From positions 965,629 through 1,029,628 of the forward strand of contig NZ_MU158689.1 in NCBI RefSeq assembly GCF_015209965.1: a stretch of 64,000 nt of DNA, given 5' to 3'. This DNA comes from Sphingobacterium pedocola (GTDB taxonomy: Bacteria; Bacteroidota; Bacteroidia; Sphingobacteriales; Sphingobacteriaceae). The translations under genes and the position numbers were made by a program. Positions 16,861 to 25,857 of this stretch are shown here, one piece after another; positions within the stretch are counted from its first letter, which is position 1; every line of letters begins with the position of its first letter. The notes under the pieces were generated by a model that saw nothing but the letters and a program-made list of their open reading frames with translations, did not search any database and was not told the DNA's origin.

Positions 16861-16924
16861 TCATAATTTAAGTTTATAATTGGTTAATAGGAAAGTTCGT
16901 GTCCACTTGGACACGGACTTTTTC
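16861..16924 (+). ncRNA. Candidate small RNA, copy A (conserved 30-base head plus terminator hairpin)
   Basis: The head (TCATAATTTA, AGTTTATAATTGG, TTAATAGG) is almost identical to a block at 43958. It runs into a 13-base-pair hairpin (AAGTTCGTGTCCA/TGGACACGGACTT, loop CT) and a T run ending at 16924. A promoter lies immediately upstream. The transcript would be about 64 bases and would end 77 bases before the next gene. It could instead be only the nuoD terminator, but that would not explain the conserved head. I know no named family with this sequence. Confidence 0.6.
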
Positions 16925-17001
16925 TCATTTATGCATCCTTATAGAATTATATTTATATTCGTATAAAAATCAATTGTAAGTTTAGGTAAGTCTATCCTGT
17001 T

Positions 17002-18333
17002 ATGGCCAGAATAATTTCGATCTTGTTTGTGCTGATTTCATTTTCGGAGATCTACGGCCAACAGTGGATTTTTAGAAACAATGCCACTAAAATAACATTT
17101 TCTTTTGAGCTCGTGCACAACGTTATCATCATTCCCATCCATATCAACGGCGAAGAATTATCTTTCATCTTAGATACTGGAGTAAAAGAGACGCTATTAT
17201 TCGGTAGTTCGGATTCCTTATTACTACACAATGTATCTAAAGTAAAATTTCAGGGGATCGGGATAGGCGAAGGAATTGAAGGGTTACGTTCACTTTCTAA
17301 TCATTTGAGTATTGCAGATTCTGCGATGATGGATCTAAAACATAATTTATTCGTGGTGACCGATGACTCATTACATTTATCTAATTATATTGGATTACCG
17401 GTGCATGGAATTTTGGGTAGTAATTTTTTTCACAACAATGTGGTAGAGATTAACTATGTTAAAAAGAAAATAACGGCGTACCGTAACATACAACATATAG
17501 GGAGAAAATTAAGAGGTTACGACAAAATTCCCTTAAAAATTGAAAAGGATAGACCTTATGTGAATATAGATTTGAGAATTGGTAGGAAAACACATAAACA
17601 AATTAAGGTACTGTTGGATTTGGGGAATTCCGATCCCGCCATGCTTTTTCCGGATCGTTTACCGGAGTTTGAAATATTAGAGCCTACTATATATGAATTC
17701 CTTGGTAAGGGGTTTAATGGCGATATTTATGGGAAGAGAAATAGAATCCATTCTTTGCGGATAAACGATTTTGAGTTTCAACAACCTATTATATCCTATC
17801 CGGATACGAATACTTATGACAACAAAAAATTGGTGAGAGATCGAGTTGGATCTATCGGAAATCAATTACTCACTCGATTCTCTGTCTTGATTGATTACGA
17901 ACATCGTATGTTATATCTCAAACCCAATAAGAATTTTCGTCAGCCGTTTTATGTGGATATGAGTGGAATCGAAGTGAAACATGAAGGCTTTGTATGGGTA
18001 GAAAGTAGAATTCATTTAAATACATCTCCGAATCAAGAGGGAAAAACAATACAGTTTGATGGGAGTAGCAGTTTTAAATATAAAATAGAACTAAAACCTA
18101 ACTTTATAATAAATAACGTGCGGCATAATTCTCCTGCTGAACGGTTTGGTGTAATGAAAGGGGACGTATTAATGAAAATAAATGGGCGATCGGTTCAGTC
18201 ACTTTCGCTGGAACAGATAAAAGATAAATTACAGTCGGGAATAAACAAAACGGTGAAATTAGAAATCGGAAGGGGTGGAGAAGTTCTAAATTTTACTTTT
18301 CAATTACAAGATCCGATTCCGTTGTTGCTATAA
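17002..18333 (+). CDS. Aspartyl protease-like protein with C-terminal PDZ domain
   Basis: The 443-residue exported protein (signal peptide about residues 1-20, ending IYGQ) has two retropepsin-like halves: the first with Asp58 in SFILDTGVKETLLF, the second with Asp206 in KVLLDLGNSDPAML. A PDZ domain follows (about residues 360-432, NSPAERFGVMKGDVLMKING). Bacteroidota encode many such periplasmic proteins; substrates are unknown. The second active-site motif is DLG rather than DTG, which could weaken or abolish catalysis. The gene is monocistronic. Confidence 0.87.
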   Translation: MARIISILFVLISFSEIYGQQWIFRNNATKITFSFELVHNVIIIPIHINGEELSFILDTGVKETLLFGSSDSLLLHNVSKVKFQGIGIGEGIEGLRSLSNHLSIADSAMMDLKHNLFVVTDDSLHLSNYIGLPVHGILGSNFFHNNVVEINYVKKKITAYRNIQHIGRKLRGYDKIPLKIEKDRPYVNIDLRIGRKTHKQIKVLLDLGNSDPAMLFPDRLPEFEILEPTIYEFLGKGFNGDIYGKRNRIHSLRINDFEFQQPIISYPDTNTYDNKKLVRDRVGSIGNQLLTRFSVLIDYEHRMLYLKPNKNFRQPFYVDMSGIEVKHEGFVWVESRIHLNTSPNQEGKTIQFDGSSSFKYKIELKPNFIINNVRHNSPAERFGVMKGDVLMKINGRSVQSLSLEQIKDKLQSGINKTVKLEIGRGGEVLNFTFQLQDPIPLLL

Positions 18334-18383
18334 AGAAATAAGCCGTTATGCTTGTGTCACAAACGCTTCTATATTGATGCATA

Positions 18384-18413
18384 AAAAAGGCAGCCCAAAA
18401 AGACTGCCCTTTA
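18384..18413 (-). terminator. Terminator downstream of dnaJ
   Basis: The hairpin AAAGGCAG/CTGCCCTTT, with one bulged base and a 10-base loop, lies past the dnaJ stop. It ends in a run of Ts on the minus strand and also lies after the convergent protease gene. Confidence 0.7.
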
Positions 18414-18431
18414 AAAACAAAATTTAAATAA

Positions 18432-19574
18432 TTATTCGAAATATTCTTTAATTCTTTCAAAGAATGATTTTTCGCTTTTTCCGGGCTGTGGCCTAAAGTT
18501 GGCAGAATCTTTTAATTTTTCCAGCACTTCGCGCTCTTCAGAAGATACAGCTTTTGGTGTCCAAACATTCACGTATACTAATTGGTCTCCCTTGTGGTAT
18601 GAATTTACTTCAGGAATGCCTTTGCCTTTTAAACGTAGGATTTTACCTCCCTGTGTACCCGGTTCGATCTTGATTTTAGCTTTCCCGTCTATCGTCGGAA
18701 TTTCTACACTTGTACCTAGTGCAGCATCTGCAAAATTGATATATAAATCATAAATGACATTGATGCCGTCACGTTTTAATGTTTCGTGCTGTACTTCTTC
18801 TACCAAGATGATCAAATCTCCGGGTATGCCTCCGCGCGCAGCCGCATTTCCCTTTCCACTCATAGACAGCTGCATACCTTCGCTTACACCTGCTGGGATA
18901 TTAAATGTAATGGTTTCCTCTCCTCGTACAAGACCTTCTCCTTTACAAGAAGTACATTTTGCAGTCACTTCGACACCTTCCCCGTTACAAGTAGGGCAAG
19001 TACTGGTTGTCTGCATTTGTCCTAAAATCGTATTGGTAACTCGTCTTACGGATCCTGCACCACCACAGGTGTTACAGGTGTGGAATGAAGACTTGTCTTT
19101 AGCACCGGTACCATCACAGGTTTGACAGTGAATTTGCTTATTTACTTTTACTTTTTTCTCTATACCGTTGGCAATTTCTTCCAGCGTAAGCTTTACTTTA
19201 ATACGTAGGTTGGTACCTTTTTGAACACGCCGTCCTCCTCGGGAACCACCGCCGAAAAAGCCTTCGAATGGATTTCCACCACCGAAGATATCTCCAAATT
19301 GGCTGAAAATATCATCCATATTCATACCACCTCCGCCAAATCCAGAAGCTGAGTTGCCAGAATGACCGAATTGATCGTAACGAGAACGCTTTTCCGGATT
19401 ACTTAATATTTCGTACGCTTCAGCTGCCTCCTTAAAGTTCTCTTCAGCTTCTTTATCACCTGGATTTTTATCTGGATGAAATTTAATAGCTAGCTTGCGG
19501 TAAGCCGATTTGATTTCAGCGGCGTCGGCTGTACGTGATACACCTAATATATCGTAATAATCTCTTTTTGACAT
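18432..19574 (-). CDS. dnaJ: Molecular chaperone DnaJ (Hsp40)
   Basis: The 380-residue type I DnaJ has a J domain (residues 1-70, with the HPD triad in [10 protein letters not shown]), a Gly/Phe-rich linker ([20 protein letters not shown]), four zinc-binding repeats ([32 protein letters not shown]) and two substrate-binding beta domains. It stimulates the DnaK ATPase and delivers unfolded clients. It follows grpE by 11 bases on the same strand, so both share the upstream promoter; dnaK itself is not in the window. Confidence 0.98.
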   Translation of the reverse strand: MSKRDYYDILGVSRTADAAEIKSAYRKLAIKFHPDKNPGDKEAEENFKEAAEAYEILSNPEKRSRYDQFGHSGNSASGFGGGGMNMDDIFSQFGDIFGGGNPFEGFFGGGSRGGRRVQKGTNLRIKVKLTLEEIANGIEKKVKVNKQIHCQTCDGTGAKDKSSFHTCNTCGGAGSVRRVTNTILGQMQTTSTCPTCNGEGVEVTAKCTSCKGEGLVRGEETITFNIPAGVSEGMQLSMSGKGNAAARGGIPGDLIILVEEVQHETLKRDGINVIYDLYINFADAALGTSVEIPTIDGKAKIKIEPGTQGGKILRLKGKGIPEVNSYHKGDQLVYVNVWTPKAVSSEEREVLEKLKDSANFRPQPGKSEKSFFERIKEYFE

Positions 19575-19585
19575 GTTATATTAAG

Positions 19586-20119
19586 TTATTGTCCAATCAC
19601 CACTTTTGCGAAACGGATTACTTTATCATTTAAAAAGTAACCTTTTTCTACAACATCCAATACTTTATTTTTTTGATTCTCGTCCGGAGCCGGTATCGCG
19701 GTTATAGCTTCCTGATATTCTGCATCAAAAAGTTGTCCCAAAACTTCCATTTCTTTTAAACCTTCGTTCTCAAGTAATTTTCTGAATTTAGAGTTTACCA
19801 ATTCGATTCCTTTCTTTACGGAGTCGACTTCCTGAGCGGTAGACATGGCATGAAGAGCCCTGTCAAAGTCATCTATTATGGGGAGTAATTTAGTAATCAC
19901 GCCCTGGCCGGCCGATTGAATAAGTTCGACACGCTCTTTTGACGTGCGTTTCTTGTAATTGTCGAATTCGGCAAATAAACGAGCATATCTGTCGTTTGCT
20001 TCCGCTAATTCCTGTGTAAGTTTCTCTTCATTTGATACCGTTTCTTGTTCCGCTTGCGGTGTATCTTCTTGCGCTAAATTCTCTTCGTGGGTATTTTCTT
20101 GTTGTTCGTTCATCATCGC
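19586..20119 (-). CDS. grpE: Nucleotide exchange factor GrpE
   Basis: From ATG 20119 this is 177 residues. An acidic N-terminus is followed by a long coiled coil and the GrpE core (YARLFAEFDNYKKRTSKE, LLPIIDDFDRAL, LFDAEYQEAITAI, VEKGYFLNDKVIRFAKVVIG). GrpE releases ADP from DnaK. An upstream ATG at 20173 would add a basic stretch; I prefer the later start because a heat-shock-like box with a TATATTTT element lies directly before 20173, leaving no leader. It is first in the grpE-dnaJ operon. Confidence 0.95.
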   Translation of the reverse strand, partial: AMMNEQQENTHEENLAQEDTPQAEQETVSNEEKLTQELAEANDRYARLFAEFDNYKKRTSKERVELIQSAGQGVITKLLPIIDDFDRALHAMSTAQEVDSVKKGIELVNSKFRKLLENEGLKEMEVLGQLFDAEYQEAITAIPAPDENQKNKVLDVVEKGYFLNDKVIRFAKVVIGQ

Positions 20120-20182
20120 CCTATTTTTAATATACTTAAAAAGCTTCTTGAGATTTCTCAATAATTTTGCCATTGTAAAATA

Positions 20183-20199
20183 TACGACAGCCTGTCAGT
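20183..20199 (-). promoter_or_regulatory. Heat-shock-like box before grpE-dnaJ
   Basis: On the minus strand the sequence reads ACTGACAGGCTGTCGTA, an interrupted repeat of CTGNCA/CTGTC that matches 12 of 17 bases of the second box before htpG (11481-11497). TATATTTT follows at once as a possible -7 element. Shared use by two chaperone units is inferred. Confidence 0.5.
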
Positions 20200-20254
20200 A
20201 CACCACGCTGGTGAACATACAAAATGTCGGATTTAAGATTTTATGTCAGTTGGT

Positions 20255-20935
20255 TTAGATACTTACATTGTCATGCAATGCACCGTCTGAGGTTTTAATT
20301 ATCCGTGCCGGAAGATTTCGGATAATTTGATAATCGTGTGTAGCGATTAATACCGATGTTCCTGCAGCGGCAATGTCGCGGAGCAATAAAACGATTTCTT
20401 CAGACGTGGAGGGATCTAAATTACCGGTGGGTTCGTCCGCAAGTATAATTTCAGGATTATTCAATAACGCACGGGCAATTACTACCCGTTGTTGCTCACC
20501 TCCTGATAGCTCGTGCGGCATTTTTTTTAGTTTAGAACGTAGACCTACCTTTTCCAATACATCCAGCATTCTACTTTGAATCATTCCTTTCTCCGTCCAG
20601 CCCGTGGCTTTAAGTGCAAACTCTAGATTTTTTTCAACTGTTCGGTCATTTAATAGATGAAAATCCTGGAAAACTATACCCAACTTTCTACGTAGAAATG
20701 GAACTTCATTTTCATGGAGTTTTTTTAAATCAAAGCCGGCGATCATACCTTCACCATTTGCAATGTACAAGTCGCCGTAAATAATTTTCAATAAGCTACT
20801 TTTTCCGGTACCGGATTGTCCGATCAAATAGATGAATTCTCCTTTTGCAATATCCAGGTTGACATGCGATAAAACGAGATGCTTTTGCTGGTATATATCG
20901 ACGTTTTTGAGTCTTATTACAGTGTTTTCTGCCAT
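20255..20935 (-). CDS. ftsE: ABC transporter ATP-binding protein, FtsE-like
   Basis: The 226-residue ATPase has Walker A GQSGTGKSS, signature LSGGEQQRVVIARALL, Walker B IILADEPTGNLDP and switch His in IATHDYQ. The sequence around FIYLIGQSGTGKSSLLKIIYGD and the lack of a fused membrane domain place it with FtsE, which with FtsX controls cell-wall hydrolases at the divisome. ftsX is not adjacent, as is usual in this group. It lies 3 bases after a small conserved gene and downstream of a LuxC-type reductase on the same strand. FtsE is favoured over LolD by the FLRRKLGIVFQDFHLL stretch. Confidence 0.85.
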   Translation of the reverse strand: MAENTVIRLKNVDIYQQKHLVLSHVNLDIAKGEFIYLIGQSGTGKSSLLKIIYGDLYIANGEGMIAGFDLKKLHENEVPFLRRKLGIVFQDFHLLNDRTVEKNLEFALKATGWTEKGMIQSRMLDVLEKVGLRSKLKKMPHELSGGEQQRVVIARALLNNPEIILADEPTGNLDPSTSEEIVLLLRDIAAAGTSVLIATHDYQIIRNLPARIIKTSDGALHDNVSI

Positions 20936-20938
20936 GTT

Positions 20939-21142
20939 TTATAATTCGATTTTCTTTATTTGACCAAACGGAAGTTCCCTAACGATTCCCATAATATAGG
21001 CCATTTTGTCTCCGAGACCTATTTTTTCTAACGATTTATCTGGTCTATCTACTCTAAAATATGCTAATAAGGTAAATGCGTCATCGCGCAATTGCACATA
21101 ATCTGGAATTTTAGCAACGCCTTTTACTTTAATTAAATACAT
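20939..21142 (-). CDS. Small conserved protein, 67 residues, upstream of ftsE
   Basis: The sequence begins MYLIKVKGVAKIPDYVQLRD and ends PFGQIKKIEL; it is predicted to be a compact alpha/beta fold without a signal peptide. Spacing of 3 bases to ftsE and about 60 bases from the reductase gene points to one operon. I do not know a function. I rate it real because of composition and tight packing. Confidence 0.75.
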   Translation of the reverse strand: MYLIKVKGVAKIPDYVQLRDDAFTLLAYFRVDRPDKSLEKIGLGDKMAYIMGIVRELPFGQIKKIEL

Positions 21143-21201
21143 AATAGCAAAGTTAGAATTTTTTATGGATTCGCTATGAAACTAACGCTATAAAATCAGA
21201 T

Positions 21202-22215
21202 TTATTGGTTAGCGAATAGAAAGTCCAATGTATTAACACCGTCGGCATAGTCGTCGAGGGCCGGGCACTGGCTTGACCCTAACGGAAAGACAGGTACTTC
21301 TAGTTCAAAAGTCCCTTCTGTGACGACACACTGAACCCGTTCCTTGCTATTATTGATTATAGCAACTGCATCGTTGACATGATCGTATTCTTCGTAAAAT
21401 ACGACCGCTAATGGGGAGGCTATATTTTTATCTTCCTTTAATAATAAAAAACCATTGTCAAAATGTTTTTCGCCGTTAATGAGGTAGATAGATTTGTTAT
21501 AATCGTAATTGTTATTGTATTTAAAATGTTCTTTTGATGGATGAAAATGCTCAATCGCTTCAAAAAACGTCGAAATAGGGTAGCCCGAAGGGATAAATAT
21601 TTTAGAAACAGATCTACAGCCTAAGCCAAAGTAATCGAAAATATCATAGCCTACTTTCCGCAGATCTTCCTCACGTTCTTCGCCTGTAAGTAAAGCGATG
21701 GAATTTCTGTTTTTACGAATGATATTGGGTTTACTAGAAAAATAGTATTCAAAATAACGTGCTGAATTATTTGATCCCGTGGCAATAATAAGATCGTAGC
21801 CCGATAATTTATCGACCAAATCTATTTTATCGACAAACAGCGGCTCTATTTGAGTCAATCTGTCGAGCACCATGGATGTTAGTCCCGCATCATCAGATGA
21901 CACTTTGATTTGTGCCACAAATCCGGAAATAAGTACGGACAGAATATCATGAAAGCCCACCAATGGAAGGTTACCTGCCAAAATGAGACCGACTCTTTTA
22001 GACGAATTAATATCGGGATAGGCCAACAACCATTTGTTAAGTTTCTCTTCCGCTAATTGCTGCCCAAGGGACTGAAATTGCTTCAGAACATATTCCTCAG
22101 TGTACCAGGGATTCTTATAATGAACCTGTTGGATAGATTGAAGGGAGCTTTCGTCTAAGTTTAGCATCCAATCTCCTAGTTTGCATAATGCTTGAACACG
22201 TAGTTTCTTTGTCAA
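21202..22215 (-). CDS. Acyl-CoA reductase, LuxC-like
   Basis: The 337-residue cytosolic protein belongs to the LuxC/aldehyde-dehydrogenase-like acyl-CoA reductase group common in Bacteroidota. Typical stretches are KRVGLILAGNLPLVGFHDIL near residue 75, GYDLIIATGSNNSARYFEYYF, and GLGCRSVSKIFIPSGYP, which holds the likely catalytic Cys in GCRSVSKI. Such enzymes reduce fatty acyl-CoA to aldehyde with NADPH. It is divergent from a ferredoxin gene, an arrangement that recurs in the phylum. The physiological role here is unknown. Confidence 0.85.
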   Translation of the reverse strand: MTKKLRVQALCKLGDWMLNLDESSLQSIQQVHYKNPWYTEEYVLKQFQSLGQQLAEEKLNKWLLAYPDINSSKRVGLILAGNLPLVGFHDILSVLISGFVAQIKVSSDDAGLTSMVLDRLTQIEPLFVDKIDLVDKLSGYDLIIATGSNNSARYFEYYFSSKPNIIRKNRNSIALLTGEEREEDLRKVGYDIFDYFGLGCRSVSKIFIPSGYPISTFFEAIEHFHPSKEHFKYNNNYDYNKSIYLINGEKHFDNGFLLLKEDKNIASPLAVVFYEEYDHVNDAVAIINNSKERVQCVVTEGTFELEVPVFPLGSSQCPALDDYADGVNTLDFLFANQ

Positions 22216-22307
22216 AATATTTTATTTAGAATTGTTCTGATAAATATTTGATTTATCTTTGTATTGTCAAAAAAGTAGATAACCTACTAACTTTGTATAC
22301 ATTTTTG

Positions 22308-22338
22308 TTGATAGTATACAATGAAGGTGCTACCTTTG
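22308..22338 (+). promoter_or_regulatory. Promoter of the ferredoxin gene
   Basis: TTG (22308-22310), a 20-base spacer and TACCTTTG (22331-22338) form a full Bacteroidota promoter about 40 bases before the ATG. Confidence 0.82.
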
Positions 22339-22380
22339 AAGTGCAAAATTAGTTTATTTATTATAATTGTGAGGTTATAA

Positions 22381-22731
22381 ATGGCGATAAAAATTACAGA
22401 CGAGTGTATTAATTGTGGAGCATGCGAGCCAGAATGCCCAAATAATGCGATATATGATGCGGGTGTGTCTTGGAAATTTTCAGAGGGTACGGCTTTAGAT
22501 GGTATTATTGATTTTGGGGATGGTGTAACGTTAGATGCAAATGAAGGGCAGGCTGCAGTTTCTGATGAGGTATATTATATAGTTTCCGATAAATGTACAG
22601 AGTGCGTCGGTTTTCATGATGAACCGCAATGTGCTGCTGTGTGTCCGGTAGACTGTTGTGTGGAGGATGAAGACGTAGTCGAATCTGACGAAGAGTTACT
22701 GGCTAAAAAGGCGTGGTTACACGCTGAATAA
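22381..22731 (+). CDS. 2[4Fe-4S] ferredoxin
   Basis: The 116-residue acidic protein has two cluster motifs: CINCGACEPECPNN at residues 9-22 and CTECVGFHDEPQCAAVCPVD near residue 77. The second carries an eight-residue insertion between its second and third Cys, as in YfhL-type ferredoxins. A middle segment of about 45 residues separates the motifs. It is a soluble electron carrier, single gene, with its own promoter and terminator, divergent from the acyl-CoA reductase. Confidence 0.96.
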   Translation: MAIKITDECINCGACEPECPNNAIYDAGVSWKFSEGTALDGIIDFGDGVTLDANEGQAAVSDEVYYIVSDKCTECVGFHDEPQCAAVCPVDCCVEDEDVVESDEELLAKKAWLHAE

Positions 22732-22753
22732 GTGAGCAAAATATAGATTTAGA

Positions 22754-22786
22754 AAAAGCATTATCCGAAGGGATGATGCTTTTTTT
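22754..22786 (+). terminator. Terminator of the ferredoxin gene
   Basis: AAAAGCATTATCC pairs with GGATGATGCTTTT (one G-T pair), loop GAAG, and is followed by Ts. Confidence 0.9.
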
Positions 22787-22868
22787 ATGTCGGCGCAACT
22801 GGTAATAATTTGGTTTGCCTGTGTATTTTTCTATTTTTGTTGCTGAAGAAATTTAAATTTTGATCTAA

Positions 22869-24323
22869 ATGTTGAAAAAACAAATTGGTTTTGTAACCCT
22901 CCTTACAGTTTCCATTGCTATTATAATCACTATATTTTATGAGTTCAACTGGTTAGGTGTAAGCCCTCGAATCATGATGGGTGTCCGCTGGATTACAGCT
23001 TCAGCGTTGATATTAAACGGAATAGCACGTAAAAATTTAACAACATGGATTCTTACGTGTCTGGTGCTAGGGGTATTTGTAGGACTGGACTTTCCGGATC
23101 TGGCACGCGCAATGCAACCATTAAGCCAAGGGTTTATTAAGCTCGTAAAGACTATTGTCGGACCTATTTTATTTGCAACGTTGGTATTCGGTATCGCAGG
23201 ACATTCAGATCTGAAATCAGTAGGTCGTATGGCTTGGAAATCCATGCTTTACTTTTTTACAGCGACATCATTTGCTATTTTTATAGGTTTATTCGTAATC
23301 AATTTAACCAAAGCTGGGGTGGGTGTAGATGTAGAACACATGCCGCATGAAGAATTACCGCAAACTTCTACTACAACGGCAGGAGATCAGACGGCACTAA
23401 GCCACATCGATGCCGATGTACATTGGGTGTACAAGTTTAATGCATTTATTAGAGATACTTTTCCCGAAAACATTGTAAAAGCGGTGTACGAAAATAAGGT
23501 ATTGCAAATCGTTATTTTTGGTGTAATCTTCGGTATCGGCTTAGCAATGGTCGAAGAGAAGAAGCGAAAGCCACTTGTTGATTTTACCGAAAGCTTGTCG
23601 GAAGCAATGTTTAAATTCACAAATATTGTCATGTTATTTGCTCCAATTGGTGTGGGGGCAGCTATGGCCTATACAGTCGGACATCTCGGTGTAGATATTC
23701 TCAAAAATCTCTTTATGTTGTTGGGAAGCTTATATCTCGCTTTATTGATGTTTCTTGGGTTCATTTTACTACCTATAGCTTTATTTTTAAAGGTACCCAT
23801 TAAGCAGTTTCTTAATGCCATTAAAGAGCCGGTTTCAATAGCTTTTGCGACCACGAGTTCAGACGCGGCCTTGCCAAAGGCAATGGAGAATATGGAAAAA
23901 TTTGGCGTACCCCGTAAGATAGTTTCCTTTGTAATACCTACAGGCTATAGTTTTAATCTGGATGGCACATCCTTATACTTGTCGTTGGCTTCTATTTTTG
24001 TGGCGCAGGCTGCTGGAATAGATCTAAGTATTGGTGAACAACTTCTTATAGCTTTTACCTTAATGATTACTTCTAAAGGAGTTGCGGCAGTTCCAAGAGC
24101 TTCTCTGATCGTTTTGATTGCGACGGCAGATCAGTTTGGCTTGCCAACTTTTGTTATTGCTGCTATATTAGGTATCGACGAATTAATGGACATGGCACGG
24201 ACATCAGTCAACGTAATCGGAAATTGCTTAGCGACAGTAGTGGTAGCAAAATGGGAGGGACAATTCGACGAGGAAGCCCCATTTAGGACGGAATTACCTG
24301 AGAAATCTAATTCTAGTGAATAA
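22869..24323 (+). CDS. Dicarboxylate/amino acid:cation symporter (DAACS family)
   Basis: The 484-residue inner-membrane protein has the GltP/DctA fold. It shows FIKLVKTIVGPILFATLVFGI, the hairpin serine motif in AFATTSSDAALPKAM (HP1), SFVIPTGYSFNLDGTSLYLS with NLDGT (TM7), and the HP2 stretch TSKGVAAVPRASLIVL. It takes up glutamate, aspartate or C4-dicarboxylates with Na+ or H+. An extra helix and a loop of about 40 residues before HP1 are usual in Bacteroidota members. It is monocistronic. Confidence 0.93.
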   Translation: MLKKQIGFVTLLTVSIAIIITIFYEFNWLGVSPRIMMGVRWITASALILNGIARKNLTTWILTCLVLGVFVGLDFPDLARAMQPLSQGFIKLVKTIVGPILFATLVFGIAGHSDLKSVGRMAWKSMLYFFTATSFAIFIGLFVINLTKAGVGVDVEHMPHEELPQTSTTTAGDQTALSHIDADVHWVYKFNAFIRDTFPENIVKAVYENKVLQIVIFGVIFGIGLAMVEEKKRKPLVDFTESLSEAMFKFTNIVMLFAPIGVGAAMAYTVGHLGVDILKNLFMLLGSLYLALLMFLGFILLPIALFLKVPIKQFLNAIKEPVSIAFATTSSDAALPKAMENMEKFGVPRKIVSFVIPTGYSFNLDGTSLYLSLASIFVAQAAGIDLSIGEQLLIAFTLMITSKGVAAVPRASLIVLIATADQFGLPTFVIAAILGIDELMDMARTSVNVIGNCLATVVVAKWEGQFDEEAPFRTELPEKSNSSE

Positions 24324-24499
24324 TACAAAAAGATAACGTCCACGCTACTGAAGCTAAAGGTTTCTAAAAGTGTGCTCCGCTTATACGGGGTTATGCAATG
24401 ACGCATTTTTTTAATGATGGCTATTTTTTTAGACCACCTATTTTTTAATATTTTTAATTGTTACACCACAGTTATTCAAAAAAATGCTATTTTGGATTC

Positions 24500-25816
24500 A
24501 TGATTAATTTCTTAAAGAATGTATCGTCATGTGTAATGGGTCTTCTTTTTCTTTTGCCACATGTACAGGCACAAAACTTTGACTCGTTACAAGGACTATT
24601 CAAAGGTTCTTCGGTTCTGAATAAACACTATTATGGATTCAGTTTATATGATTTGGATAGCAATAGATTTGTTTATGGTGACAATGAAGACAAGCATTTT
24701 ACTCCCGCATCCAACACAAAGGTATTTACCTTGTTTGCCTCTTTAAAAATTATAGGAGATTCTATTCCAGGCATTGAGTATATCGAAAGAGGAGATTCTT
24801 TAGTATTTTGGGGTACCGGCGACCCAACATTTCTGCACCCTATGCTTGACTCCCATCGGGTTTACAATTTCTTGAAATTTTCGAATAAAAAATTATTTTA
24901 TGTCCCACAGCAAACTGCTGAATCTTTTTATAGGGATGGATGGTCCATTGAAGACTATGCTTATGATTATCAACCCGAAATAGCAGTATTTCCCATATAT
25001 GGTAACCTAGTTCGTTTTAGAGCTTCAGGGAAAGATATTATCGCCTCTCCGGAACTATTTAATCAAAAGCTCGCCGTTCGGGAGAAATATGCTCGTTATT
25101 TTAACATCGTTCGCGATATCAATTCCAATACTTTTGAGCTAACGAATTTAAATCCGAGTGCGTCCTATCGTTCAAGTAAACCGTTTCATTGGTCAGACAG
25201 TCTTTTTGTCGATTTGCTGTCGGACACGTTGTCTACTAAAGTTGAATTATTAAATAGCTATAACAAGCCTTCTGATACAAAAATACTTTATTCGGTGCCT
25301 AGGAACGTGGTTTTACGCGAAATGATGCTTCCTAGTGACAACTTTTTGGCGGAACACCTTACTATGGTTGCTGCAAAGATAAAGTACCATGAATTTAAAA
25401 CCGATTCATTGCGTGCAGAAATGCAAGACAAGTTTTATAAATTATTTGCGGATTCTATACAGTTGCGTGACGGAAGTGGTTTATCGACATATAATAAGGT
25501 AACTCCTAGAAGTATGGTTGAACTATTATTATCCGTGAAACAGATTTTTCCGGATTACAATCAATTATTTAATTACTTTCCCGCCGGTGGTATTGATGGC
25601 ACTTTAAAAAACGCTTATGGATTAGATCAAGGAGTTCCTTTTGTTTGGGCTAAAACGGGGACGATTCATGCCGTACATTGCCAATCTGGATATATCGTGA
25701 CGCGTACGGGTAGGAGGTATGCGTTCTCTTTTTTAAATAATAATTTTTTAGGAAGTGCCAATCCTGTGCGCAAAGAGATGGTGCGAATAATGACCTTCAT
25801 TCGTCAAAACTATTAA
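24500..25816 (+). CDS. dacB: D-alanyl-D-alanine carboxypeptidase/endopeptidase (PBP4, DacB-like)
   Basis: From ATG 24500 this is 438 residues with a signal peptide ending HVQAQ; an upstream ATG at 24458 would bury the signal sequence. The S13 motifs are present: SxxK as SNTK in TPASNTKVFTL, SDN in LPSDNFLAEH, and KTG in WAKTGTIHAVH. The protein trims or cuts peptidoglycan cross-links in the periplasm. The usual catalytic order and spacing are kept. It precedes a UMF1 transporter by about 40 bases. Confidence 0.93.
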   Translation: MINFLKNVSSCVMGLLFLLPHVQAQNFDSLQGLFKGSSVLNKHYYGFSLYDLDSNRFVYGDNEDKHFTPASNTKVFTLFASLKIIGDSIPGIEYIERGDSLVFWGTGDPTFLHPMLDSHRVYNFLKFSNKKLFYVPQQTAESFYRDGWSIEDYAYDYQPEIAVFPIYGNLVRFRASGKDIIASPELFNQKLAVREKYARYFNIVRDINSNTFELTNLNPSASYRSSKPFHWSDSLFVDLLSDTLSTKVELLNSYNKPSDTKILYSVPRNVVLREMMLPSDNFLAEHLTMVAAKIKYHEFKTDSLRAEMQDKFYKLFADSIQLRDGSGLSTYNKVTPRSMVELLLSVKQIFPDYNQLFNYFPAGGIDGTLKNAYGLDQGVPFVWAKTGTIHAVHCQSGYIVTRTGRRYAFSFLNNNFLGSANPVRKEMVRIMTFIRQNY

Positions 25817-25857
25817 TATTCTAAAACAATTGGTATCTTCGTCAATCAATTCAAAAA

